Origin: Ectobius pallidus
Lineage: Eukaryota > Arthropoda > Insecta > Blattodea > Ectobiidae
NCBI GenBank assembly: GCA_964059195.1
Contig: CAXKWD010000002.1
Coordinates: forward strand, 164,368,559 to 164,432,558
DNA: 64,000 nucleotides
Reading direction: 5' to 3'
How positions within the stretch are numbered: position 1 is the stretch's first letter; every line of letters begins with the position of its first letter. A model generated the notes under the pieces. It worked only from the letters and a program-made list of their open reading frames with translations. It was not told the origin of the DNA and searched no databases. This document shows positions 1 through 10,600 of this stretch, in pieces. A program made the translations under genes and the position numbers.

Positions 1-529
1 CTGCCTAGCGGATATTATCAGAACTAGAACTTGGTTCATTATTACACTGAAATTTTACATAGCTGGTGCATGTTATAGCATTGCTAACTGAAAAATGACA
101 AAAAGTGGACTTGGTCTACTTGTATTCTGAGCCCTCCAATAATACAAAATTTTTGGGTTTCTTTGATTCTCATTTCCGACCGAGACATGACAACACTTAA
201 CGCCGAATTTTTCCTTCTTGCATTAAGCAAACAACACTTCAAAGAGAGAACCGCTAGCGATGAAAAAAAGTTAGTACACTCAATGTAAATACATGAAAAT
301 GACTAAAAAAGGAAGCAAATGACATGAAAATGACAAAATAATGACCTAAAATTTAAATAAATGCCCTAAAATGTAAAATTGCATAAAATGACAAAAAAGA
401 CCTAATAAAAATATATTTCTATAATCTAGAGGCCATGTTTAGGATTTATCTACAAGTAGGCAATGTCTATGCAGCATCAATAAAAAGATGACATGTCATT
501 AGAATCTGGGCCCTGATCATCACTATTCT
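1..529. other. No gene seen; AT-rich, AAAATGAC-like short repeats
   Basis: No coding region or recognisable element. Between about 285 and 410 the motif ATGAAAATGAC and shorter versions (AAAATGAC, AATGACC) recur. They resemble the reverse complement of the GTCATATTT-type repeats in the hAT-like element at 18195-19085, so a distant relative of that element may lie here. That link is weak. Confidence 0.4.
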
Positions 530-840
530 TCATCTTTTAGTGTAACAATCCCTCGCTTTTGGAATTCGTTGCCTTGTCATATCAGAGACTATTGAAATGT
601 ACCACAATTTAGAAATAAATTGAATATACATTTTATTTTAGTTTAGTTTATCGGACTTGTAATAAAATCCTTGTAATGTTATTATCTGTAACATGTTTAG
701 TTTTAATTTCTAATTTATCAAATCTTGTACTCTTTGTAGTGTGTATTATTTGCAACATGTATAGCTTTACTGGTTCAGTGGAAGAAAAGGTCTTACGGCC
801 TTAACTTCGCCAGTATAAATAAGTAATAAATAAATAATTA
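530..840 (+). pseudogene. 3' end of a LINE (non-LTR retrotransposon)
   Basis: Reading forward from about 542, the translation runs TIPRFWNSLPCHIRDY, then a stop, then NVPQFRNKL. The pattern 'P-R-FWNSLP..IR' followed by a '..FR..L' helix is the usual C-terminus of insect LINE reverse transcriptases of the CR1/Jockey kind. The following UTR contains the phrase 'gaagaaaaggtcttacggcc' close to a short TAAATAAATAA tail at 820-840, which fits a LINE 3' end. Only the last few dozen codons remain and one in-frame stop is present, so this is a dead 5'-truncated copy. The clade is not resolved. Confidence 0.5.
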
Positions 841-1349
841 ATATTGTCCAAGCTTCAGTGTCATATGATGCAATGGTCTATACGTATGTCTTCAGCATGT
901 GTTTCCTCACGTCACGAGGCATATGTTCTTTGTGGTGAATAAGTTATATCTTACGGATGCGATTTTTCCTTTCCAGAAGTTGAAATTGTATATTCTGAAA
1001 TATTGAACATCAATTATCTCGTAAACAGTTGAAGCTTAAAAAGTGTGCTAAATCAATTTTGTAACAAATTTAATTCTTTTCGTTTCGTATGTGGTAAGCA
1101 AAAAGTTTACAGTTTTTAAATAATTAGGAAAAACCGAAAATGGGACCTAAAATAAAAAATGGGAGCAAGTTTGGGAACAAGTTGGGGACCCCCAAGTATG
1201 TTCAAAGGAAAGCCCCAAAGGAATGTAAGATAATTTCCAGAACTACAAGGATTTTTTTTTTTCAAGACCTTAAATGACTGGGCTCTACAACGCTTGCTCA
1301 CAACAAAGAATAACTGGTTGCATATATCATATTTAGGATTTTGGCTGTG
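841..1349. other. No gene or element recognised
   Basis: AT-rich sequence with no reading frame that resembles a protein family, no tRNA-like boxes and no obvious repeat. A short poly-T run lies at about 1252-1262. Confidence 0.4.
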
Positions 1350-1357
1350 ATCACATA

Positions 1358-1496
1358 CAGAGGCGCCGACTTGGAAATATTTCTGGGGGGGGGCAAGAAC
1401 TGGATTTTCAGCAGCTATACATAGGCCTTACATGATGAAATCTTAAGTCTTGGGGGGGGCAGAAAGTACCTTGCCCCTCCTAAGTTGGCGCCTATG
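1358..1496. mobile_element. 139-bp hAT-type MITE
   Basis: The element begins CAGAGGCGCCGACTTGG and ends as the complement of CATAGGCGCCAACTTAG, giving imperfect terminal inverted repeats with the CAnnG start typical of hAT transposons. It is flanked by a perfect 8-bp direct repeat ATCACATA at 1350-1357 and 1497-1504, the expected hAT target duplication. It has no coding capacity. The interior has G-runs and C-runs that pair with one another, so the whole unit could fold back. Confidence 0.8.
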
Positions 1497-1504
1497 ATCA
1501 CATA

Positions 1505-1831
1505 CTTCTGCAACAATATGGAGTTGAAATCAGAGGTAAGTAACTTCGCTTTAAATGGAATACTCAGTCTTCAGGGCAGACCAATTGATGTATTATCACT
1601 TACTGCATTCACACAAAAATATTCTGATTCACGGATCTACAGCATACTAATGAGTCTAATTCTGATGCTAATTTTATCGTAGGGTTTGAAGTTAATTAAG
1701 ACTTTACTGATGTTAGTAACAATTCTTATTTGTTTGTTATGGTTACTTATTAGTACCCAAGCTGCACATTTATAAGTCATTGGTCATGATAATGATCTGC
1801 CAACGTGGAAGAGAAAGTCAGTGTCCTTCTG
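1505..1831. other. No gene recognised
   Basis: The sequence continues the unit that the MITE interrupted. An open frame runs from 1485 to 1682 but crosses the MITE end and resembles nothing known, so I do not call it a gene. Confidence 0.35.
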
Positions 1832-2445
1832 ATTGTTCTGTCAACATGACCATTCGGAAGGGGGGGGGGCAGTTGCCACCCCAGAATTCCCAAACCCCTC
1901 TTTTTGCCACCCCCAAAAATCGGCAGTAAAGATATCTGCCATGCGTTTTAGAAGACGGAAAAAATGCAAAAGACGCTTTCACACTCAGTGGGTTTTCGAA
2001 GTGGAAGAAAGCTGTAAAAGTGTTTGAAAAACATGAGGGTTGTAATTCGCATAAGACTAGTATGACTAAGTTCACCTCTCTACAAGAAGCACATAGAAGT
2101 GGCACTGTTATTGAAAAAGTTAATGGAAGGTACTCCAAAGAAGTTGAAGAAAACAGATTGTATTTAGGAGCTTTGTGCGAATCGTTTACATTTTGTGGCA
2201 GGCAATCCATTGCTCTCAGAGGACATGATGAATCTGCAGAATCGAAGAACAGAAAGAATTTTCAGTACACTTCAGCGACTTTCCAGAATGAGCTACTGTC
2301 CATTATTGGAGAACAAATCAAGCTGCACATTCCCAAAGAAGTTAAAGAGTCAACATTTTTTGCCATTATAGCTGATGAGACTCAAGACATAGCAAAGCAC
2401 GAGCAAGTAGCTGTCGTCTTAAGGCATCTCAACGATAAGTTGTAA
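1832..2445 (+). pseudogene. hAT transposase (ZMYM1/DUF4371-type), N-terminal part, fragment A
   Basis: This is the 5' part of a hAT-superfamily transposase of the kind annotated as zinc finger MYM-type protein 1-like (DUF4371). From about 2050 the translation includes TKFTSLQEAHRSGTVI, then KNRKNFQYTSATFQNELL, then FFAIIADETQDIAKHEQVAV and VVLRHLNDKL. The 'ADETQDIAKHEQ' block is the conserved first catalytic-Asp region of this family. Upstream, 1929-2016 reads a basic stretch in another frame, so at least one frameshift is present. The frame stops at 2443-2445, where the homology should continue. The next stretch of the same protein lies immediately after it but on the opposite strand (2446-2734). 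Confidence 0.75.
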
Positions 2446-2734
2446 AGACTTTGAAGCACAAAAACGTGTTTTTTATTGATGCCACGCTTGTACAACTGCT
2501 TACAATGCACAAGTTTAATATTTGTGCATTGCAGTGAATATACATAATTCTAGCTGCCACTCCTTTATATGGGCCCCTCATCTTTGATGCCCCATCGTAG
2601 CACTGAGCACGCAGATTTTTAATGTTCAAATCCAGTGAAATCAAAAAGTTCTTTAGTTCATTTGCCAGAGTTTCACCATTAGCTTTTTTTACTCGATAAA
2701 ACCCTACAAATGACTCATAAACTTATAACTTATT
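2446..2734 (-). pseudogene. hAT transposase (ZMYM1/DUF4371-type), central part, inverted fragment B
   Basis: Reading the minus strand from 2734 to 2446 gives YESFVGFYRVKKANGETLAN, then NIKNLRAQCYDGASKMRGPY, then IHCNAQILNLC and SVASIKNTF. In DUF4371 transposases these blocks ('GFY', 'RGQCYDGASNM', 'HC.AH.LNL') directly follow the 'LR.' block that ends fragment A, so this is the next piece of the same protein in inverted orientation. Both fragment ends share the short word ATAAGTT, compatible with a microhomology-assisted inversion. No frame break occurs inside the central part. The right edge coincides exactly with the start of the long duplicated block at 2735. Confidence 0.75.
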
Positions 2735-3159
2735 GTGTAAAGAACCCTCGGAATTTTCAATGGCTGCTTGGAAGATAGAGGGAAAATATGAAGGACATTC
2801 AAATAGCTTGAACCAAGCATTATGGCAGCAGGAATGATGTTTAATGTATAACTTAAATGCTAATCTTGTACAAACATAAAAGTTTTTCTTTAATAATAAC
2901 AATAATTTATCTCATTAAAAGTTCTCTAATAGGTACTTTTTTACAACTGTCAGATCAAAACATATATGTCCAACACATTTCCTTTCAATTTGGAGAACAC
3001 AATTGAGTAGTGATTTTATTTTCGCAGAAGTATGCCTCAAACAAAATAAATTTGCATCTTTTGCTCATGAGTGTACATGTGTGTGTGAGAAAAATTTGTA
3101 ATTTCTGTATTTGTAAAGACGTGTCCTATATCAATGTATTTTGATCAATGGATGAATAA

Positions 3160-3194
<35 letters not shown>

Positions 3195-3669
3195 CAAAAC
3201 ACGTCCAATTTAGGAGTAATCTATTTTTTCTTCTTCCTGTAAAACTTTGTTTTTTGGACATAATATGATTTGAAATGATGCTCCCATATATCATTATTTT
3301 AGATTTCTCTAAGCAATTCTTAGTTTCATGGATCAGATATCTGGTGTTGTTAATGTACATGTTTTTGACTGATTGCAGTTTAAGGCAGCTATTTATTAAT
3401 TCCAAAGAACCTTCCCATCTAGCCCTAAATATGTCCAGTCCTTTATGCTTTTTCATTACGATTTATCATGCTCATCCTTCATGGTGTGACTCCACCACAC
3501 CAATTGTGCTACAAAAAATGCACTGTATTTGTTTAGGATGAACTTAAATTTTTATGTGACGTGCTAGAATTTTTAAGGAAGTTAATTCTAAATGTTTCCA
3601 TTTCATTATCAGTAAATGAAGAAATGTTACTAGCTTTAACAAAATAAAAGAGAAATTTTAAAACATTTT

Positions 3670-4975
3670 ATGACAGGTGTAACAGGCTATAGCACAGCAG
3701 ACCATCTACAGACACTCAACCAAGTAATCGAAAAAGTACAGGAATTTAATCAAGGAATCTATATCGCCTTTGTTGACTTCCATAAAGCCTTTGATTCAGT
3801 GGAGCACAAATGCGTACTTCGAGCGCTGACGAACCAGGGAGTTCCAACCACTTACATCAACATCCTAGCCCAAATGTACAGAACAAGCCAAGCGAGAGTG
3901 AGGACAGAAAGAGACGGGGAGTGGTTCCGGCTAGCAAGAGGAGTCAAACAAGGCGACCCTCTATCCCCAAAACTTTTCACTAGCCTATTAGAGAACCAAT
4001 TTGCAAAGCTCAACTGGGACGACAAGTACGGTATCAACATCAATGGTGTCAGGTTGACAAACCTCAGGTTCGCAGATGATATTATCCTGCTAGCAGAATC
4101 AGCAAAATATCTAGAAGAAATGCTAAAAGACCTGGAGGCTACCAGCAAAGAGGCAGGATTGCACATGAACCCCACAAAAACTCAAGTGATGACCAACAAA
4201 GAAGAAACCCCCATCCACATCGGCACTACAATCTAAAGTACACCCAAGAGTACATATATCTAGGACAAATGATCTCGTTTGGTAACTGTATGGAAAAAGA
4301 AATCAAAAGACGGATCGGCTTGGCGTGGAAGAAGTTTTGGTCATTGAAGTTCTTACTGGCTGACAAAAGACTGAAGACAGCAATGAAGTCTGCGGTCCTA
4401 GAGAAATGTGTGGTTCCAGTACTGCTCTATGGGTGCCAAACATGGGCGCTTACTGCAAAACAGCGGCAAGCATTACAGGTATGCCAGCGCAAAATGGAGC
4501 GATTTATCCTCCACATCTCATTAAAGGACAAAATCCGCAACACAGAAATCAGGAAAAGAACAGGTATGAAGGATGTGGCAAATACAGCGGAACAGTTGAA
4601 ATGGAGGTGGGGAGGCCATGTGATGCGAATGAACCAACGAAAATGGGCACAAAAAGCTACAATTTGGGACCCCAGAACAGGCTGGAGAAGTGTGGGGAGG
4701 CAAAAGACCAGATGGGAGGACGACTTCATCAAATCATCAGGAAGACTATGGTCTCGAGTAGCGAGGAATAGAAAAGAGTGGAAGAAAATGGGAGAAACCT
4801 CCACCCCAAGTGACTAGTGGAAATACAGAAGCAATCCAACCATGCACAAAAACTCTCGCTAGGATTAGCTCACCTAACGAGAAGTATATGAGCTTGCCCT
4901 GCAATCCGCAGGAGGCCATTGCCCTTTGGGATGTCTAGGCTAATTTTATTTATTTATTTATTTATTTACATGAGT
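3670..4975 (+). pseudogene. 5'-truncated LINE reverse transcriptase, one frameshift
   Basis: This is the C-terminal half of a non-LTR retrotransposon polymerase. Codons from 3670 to 4236 give the RT palm: YIAFVDFHKAFDSVEH (first Asp), RGVKQGDPLSPKLF, and LRFADDIILL with the FADD catalytic box at about residue 136. A one-base frameshift near 4220 moves the reading to the frame of 4269-4817, which continues with the thumb and the C-terminal signature VLLYGCQTWAL, KWRWGGHVMRM, and GRQKTRWEDD. This tail is seen in endonuclease-RT type LINEs of arthropods. The clade was not determined. The 3' end is a (TTTA)n tract at about 4948-4969. The endonuclease and the N-terminal RT are missing. The same frameshift is present in the second copy at 61242-62389, so it predates the duplication. 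Confidence 0.85.
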
Positions 4976-5085
4976 TTTAAGATGGAGAGAGGATCAGTCA
5001 GTATATTTAACTATTAAGCAAGTCCACAATACTTTGGTTAGTATATAGCATCTGTAGATTGCTATATAGCATATTCTTCATAAGA

Positions 5086-5338
5086 AAAAGTAAAGTATTC
5101 CCTATTTAGGCCATGGAGGGCCCGAGGGTTCCAAGAGATTGAAGCACGTGGTGGTAAGGTTGTCAGCCTTATGCACTGGCCACCTTTACCCCAAGGAATG
5201 CTCCTGGTACTCATTTCTGCTAGAGGCTAAAGGATTAGGCCAATTGAAAAGCCCGAACGGCCTCATCGGGGATCAAACTCACAACCTTCCACTTTGTAGC
5301 GCAGCGCCTCAACCATTGTGCTATGGCATACCCCCATC
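5086..5338 (-). mobile_element. Degenerate tRNA-derived SINE (same family as 45775-46075)
   Basis: On the minus strand the unit starts with the tRNA-related head from about 5338 leftward and ends at the run of A and AAG near 5086. It shares long stretches with the better SINE at 45775-46075, for example 'ggtggtaaggttgtcagcct' and 'tgtagcgcagcgcctcaacc'. The B box is damaged (GGATCAAACTC on the plus strand instead of GAATCGAACCC), and an internal section present in the other copy is deleted. Flanks (ATATTCTTCATAAG / ATCTTCTTGATG) look like an eroded target duplication. This copy is old and probably silent. Confidence 0.7.
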
Positions 5339-5503
5339 TTCTTGATGCTCATGGCAAATTAAATATTGATTGATTGGTATTTTAATTAATGCAATACTTG
5401 AGTTGACCAATTAGAGTGGGCTGGAATCATTTTGAAATTAATATCTTGAACATTTCTTTATATTCAGTAACCCTAAACATAATAAAATGAATGAGAGAAT
5501 AAA

Positions 5504-7165
5504 TGTAGGGTTAAGGTTCTGGTAGGATGGACTGTATAAGGGAAGGTAGAAAACTAAATTTTGCCCCTACATTAGAATACCAAAAAATAAAATTTCAATA
5601 AAATTTTGAGGTTAATTTTATTTATTAACAAACACTGGAGCTGATTATTTGTTAGTAGACTATATGCACTATTGAATCATTAATTAAAATCCTTGAATTA
5701 TATATGTATATATAAGCTTATGAAAAAGAAAAAGAAAAAGAAAATTCACTGTTACTTGCTGAGAATTACATAGAAAAAAAATTATGAAACACAGTCACTT
5801 GAACACCGTCCATAGGCCTACTATATCTTGAGATTATTTCTTGCACTGTTGAGTTGATGTTCTTCTGAGGTTGAAGGTTGACGTTCTTCTGAAGTTGAAG
5901 GTTGACAAGTGAAAAATGCGTTGCAATAAATGGTCTTTACCTTGCAGTGAATGATTTCAGCATTTAAGATGTTTAGAATAGTGAATATTAATTGCAGTGA
6001 GTACTTGCTGTTACATTACAGCGTGGAATGTTAGGTTGAGAATGAGGTTATGTTTGTACATAGTTGTTTGCACTTGTTGAGTGGTACTGACTTGATGCAC
6101 TTGAACAACTGCACTGGAGAAGTGTGTTAAAAATGCGCTTATTGAATATGAATGTTGAAGATTGCGTACCGCATGAGCGATGTAATAGTGAACTCACAGC
6201 TCGCAGTGGTGTGGCTGTGTTGTGATGAACAAACTTACATGATTTGAGGTTACTGCGAAGAATGTACGAAAGTTATGTTTCACCCGTTACTTGAGGTTCT
6301 TTGTTCTCTTGCCGCTCAAAAACGGCAAGAAGTTACGTGCACTTCTAGAGATGAATTTTTGACGACTAGTGGGGCGGCTTGCCCCCGGGCGATTTTTATA
6401 CACGTTGGTTGCGCAATTGTTATAACATAAACAAATTATGTCATCTTAATTCTGATTCGATGAGATTTGCCGCCCTGAGTTAGGTTTCACCAATAAGGTT
6501 AATTCATTACGTCATTATCAGAATTACCATAAAATTCATTAGTTGAAGTCCCTAATTAAAGACAAAGACTTGTCCCTTAATTGTTTAGTCAAACAGTCTA
6601 TGTACTGAAATTATGTATGAATAATTGAGTTTAAGAACAGGTGTTGTAATAACACACGAGATTCCGTTTTCCAATGAGTGGCTTCAGAGATATTTGACAT
6701 GCTTTATGCTAAGGCGTCATTACGGAAAACTATTGATTTAACGTATGGAAAACGTTGCATTCATTTACTGCGCTATTTTTGACCACCTTCTATATGAATC
6801 CATAAGAAGTTTCTAAATTCCAATCACACAATGTATCGAAATTCATAATTCGCTGGATTTCAAGCGCTGAGCTAGTTTCAGCTTAATTTGTGTTAAGTTT
6901 GTGATGCTGAATCGATCACAGCGCCTCTAGTGAGCATTTGATGAACGATGCTTGTAAACATAGATGGCCGCTGTCTTAAGCATGAAAGTATTCAATGTTA
7001 CACGAAATAATTCCTTATACTCACTAAGGCAAACAAAATTACATGAAAATGTATTAATTAAGTTAGCACAGGTAATGGCAAATGTGAATTATATTAAGTA
7101 GAAAATATCTGCATTACCTAGAAACCTTAACCTTAAATTCTTGGCTATATGCTTATGTTTCAACA
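5504..7165 (-). repeat. BEL element 3' LTR (left on the + strand)
   Basis: 1662 bp, beginning TGTAGGG and ending TTTCAACA on the plus strand, so TG...CA in both directions. It matches 13644-15305 at a fixed offset of 8140 with no difference that I noticed. Internal features include a repeated GAAAAA run near 5722-5740 and the near-repeat 'ttcttctgaggttgaaggtt' at about 5861-5905. Promoter and polyadenylation sites should be here, but I cannot place them with confidence. Confidence 0.95.
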
Positions 7166-7686
7166 TACTCGCCTGCTGGATTGAAACGCGGTGCGTTCAA
7201 TCCATTTAATGCACATGACAATATGAGAAATAATGAAAAATGGAAAATCGTAGTAGAAATAGACACTGGTGAACATACCAAGCATGCACGAGTGACTTAA
7301 CCCAAGACACCAACAGGCTCAGTGCCCTGGGGGACATGTTCAATAACGCTCGTGGCGTCGCGATAAGGTCAGGTCAACCTGAGGGGTTGCCTGCCAAGTT
7401 CCGTCGATTATAATGAAAGGGGTGATAAATTTTCACAAAGGTTCGTCCGAGAACGGATTTAGATCAAATTTAGACGCTCCTTTGATTAAGTATTCAATAA
7501 ACTTTGTCAGTAAAGAGCGAGAGGTCAAAACAACTGCCGAGGAGATGCTGGAATCGCAACCCTGGGGCTCCAGAAATCACCCATAATATGGGAGTGAAGC
7601 AATGTATAAAACTGTTGAATGTATGAATTAATTGAAAGTTAGTGATTGAAAATTGTAAGTACATTGATACTAAAGCTTGAATGAGT

Positions 7687-10600
7687 TTATTCGTCTTCAA
7701 TAGGCAATGGAGCTAGTTTGACAATGGGGCGTTTGTACAGACCGGTGGGAGTCCGAACTGTTACGACTCGCACCAAGCCATCTGGACCTGGGTGAATCTG
7801 ATCAATAATGCCCAAAATCCATTTTAGAGGAGGAATGTTATCTTCAATCAACAATACTGGAGATCCAATTTTAACATTTGGTAAAGCTTTCGTCCATTTC
7901 GAACGTTTCTGCAAGGTACAAAGATAATCAGTTGACCATCTTTTCCAAAGATTAACTACAAACTGGTGAAGTGTGTCCCAGCGAGAACGTAGAGAGTAAC
8001 CGCCGGTTAAATCAGGTGTAGGCAGTGAGACTAGGGGCTTACCGATGAGAAAATGTCCTGGAGAAAGGTAATTGAAGTCCTCAATGTCTTCGTGTAGTGA
8101 AATAAGTGGACGAGAATTCAGAATGGCTTCTATCTGAATCAGCAATGTGGACATTTCTTCATAGGTAAAGGTGAAAGAAGTGGACATTCTTTTCAAATGG
8201 TATTTAGTAGATCGAACAGCAGCTTCGTGAAGACCGCCCATATGAGGAGCGTGGGGTGGCATGAAAAGCCAATTGATGTTCAAGTGCGCAGTGGCATCTT
8301 GAACCGAAGCTTGATGTTCATGGGAGGAAAGTAGTTCGCTCAGTTGTTGTAAGTCAGCTTGGGCACCAACGAAGTTGGTACCATTGTCCGACGTGATAGA
8401 ACTTGGAATGCCTCGACGGCCTGTGAAACGAGACAATGCGGCTAAGAAAGCACGTGATGTAAGAGTAGTTACAAGTTCTAAATGTACTGCTTTAGTTGAC
8501 ATACAAACAAAGATGGCAATATATGCTTTAGTAGTTATCTTAGAACGGGGACTGCCATATTTAATTGAATATGGACCTGCATAATCAATACTAACATTTG
8601 TGAACGGGGAGATAGGTGTGACTCTTGCTGAAGGAAGATCGGCCATTTTCTGTTGGAACGGCTGAGCCTTGAAACGAAAGCAAGTATTGCACTGCCTCAA
8701 GACAGAACGTATTACTTTCCTAAAGGAAGGCACCCAGAATCTCTCTCGTAAGTGGGCAATAATCAGCTGAGGGCCGGCATGACACATTTGAAAATGGGTG
8801 TGACGGATAAGATGTTTGGTAAAGGAATGATTAGAGGGTAGTAACATTTGATGTTTAGCATCAAATGGCAGCTCAGACCGTTCAAGGCGTCCGCCAACAC
8901 GCAGAATGCCATCTTGATCTAAGAAGGGAGAGAGACTGAGTAATTTACTAGATTTTGAAATGTCATTTCCAGAGGTGAGGATTTGAACCTCCTCTGAGAA
9001 TGCTTGTTGTTGTACGCCCTTAACACAATGCTGGAGGGAGAGTGAGATTTCATCAGCTGTTAAGGGGCCCTTCAACTTGCTTTGAGGCTTCTTACAATTA
9101 TTTAGAAATCTGAGAACATAGGCCATGATGCGAAGTGTCTTTAGATATGGGAACTTCGATAGCCATTCATAGAATGTACAAGTCTTGGCTTGAATGTGAG
9201 CTACAACCTTGGTTTCAGGTAAAGAATCAGGGACAACTAGTGGATTGTTACCTGGCCATTGAGAAATATCTTCTGATAGCCAAGGGGGACCTGACCACCA
9301 TAGGTTGTTTTGTACTAGGTCTTGAGGAGTGGCACCTCGGGAAATAAGATCTGCAGGGTTATCTCTGGATGCGACATGACGCCAAGTGTGATTTGCAGTG
9401 TATTCTTGAATATCTGCAACTCTGTTGGCTACGAAGGTTTTGAGTGTGATGGGTGAGCGATGCAACCATCCCAATACTACATTAGAATCGCTCCATAAGT
9501 ACACTGATGTAATGTGCAATTGTAGAGTGGGAAGGACTTTGTGGATTAGGTTAGCTAGCAGATGTGCTGCTAAGAGTTCTAACCTCGGTATGGTAGTGGC
9601 TTTGATGGGCGCTATTCTAGATTTAGCACAAAGTAGTGAGATTTTTACATCGCCGTGTTGGTCAATGGAGCGTAAGTAGAGACAGGCTCCATAAGCTACC
9701 TCGCTTGAGTCGCAAAACCCATGCAGTTGAATGGAATTGGAGTTTTGTGACAATGCTAGTCGTGGAATGGTAATTTGAGAAATTAAGTGGAGTTGTCCAT
9801 GAACCTTGATCCATTTCTTGGCTACTGGTTCAGGAATACATTCATCCCATGACGAGGTCTCCTTCCATAAGGACTGGAAGATAATCTTGCAGTAAGCAAC
9901 AATTGGAGAGATTAGACCCAGAGGATCAAAAATAGAAGCAATGCAGGACAATAACGCTCTTCTAGAGCAAGTGACGAATGGTTTAGAAGAGTCAATGGAA
10001 GTTTCGATTCTCAATAAGTCACTAGAAGGCTGCCAAATGAGACCTAGTGCCTTAATTGAAGTGACATCGGAATCGCCAAATGTGCGAAAATCTTGATTTT
10101 CTTGCAACTCGAGAGGAATGTCTTCGAGAAGTTCTGGAATGTTAGAACTCCACTTTCTAGGTTGAAAACCACCTAGTGGAAGTAGAGTATTTAGTTGCGA
10201 TATCATTGACCTTGCTTGTGACACAGTAGGGGCTGAGGCTACTATGTCGTCCACATAGGTTGCATTGTTAAGAACAAAGGAGGCTAATGGAAAATGTGTT
10301 CCCTCATCAATTGTAAGTTGCTTTACAGCTCTTGTGGCTAAGAAAGAAGCAGAAGCGGTACCGTACGTGACAGTTTTCAGGTTGAAAACTTTGATTGGGT
10401 CAGTAGGCGAGCTTCTCCACAAGATTTGCTGGAATGGCTGATGGTCAGAATGTATCATAACTTGACGATACATTTTAGCGATGTCCGCCGTAAATGCAAT
10501 GGGGTTTAGGCGGAAACGCAACAAGATAGAGAACAAGTCGGGTTGAACTGTAGGACCTACGGCAAGTATGTCATTAAGGGATTTGCCGTTTGACGACTTC

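Larger units (their letters stand above)
2735..5503. repeat. Duplicated block, copy 1, left of the BEL insertion
   Basis: This segment matches 60307-63075 at a constant offset of 57572 with no difference that I noticed, including the same length of the (ATT)n tract. It resumes at 15311-16235, matching 63076-64000, once the 9807-bp insertion and its target duplication are removed. The block holds an (ATT)n microsatellite (about 3161-3194), a broken LINE and a degenerate SINE. The left boundary is abrupt: unrelated sequence precedes it at 2734 and at 60306. Confidence 0.9.

Noticed and set aside
3145..3456. Minus-strand 103-codon frame with a poly-Asn tract (and its twin at 60717-61028)
   Set aside because: The Asn run is the translated (ATT)n microsatellite and the rest resembles nothing known.
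7166..7700. An env-like gene downstream of BEL pol
   Set aside because: Only a 68-codon frame of no resemblance lies there, and the space before the LTR is about 520 bp.
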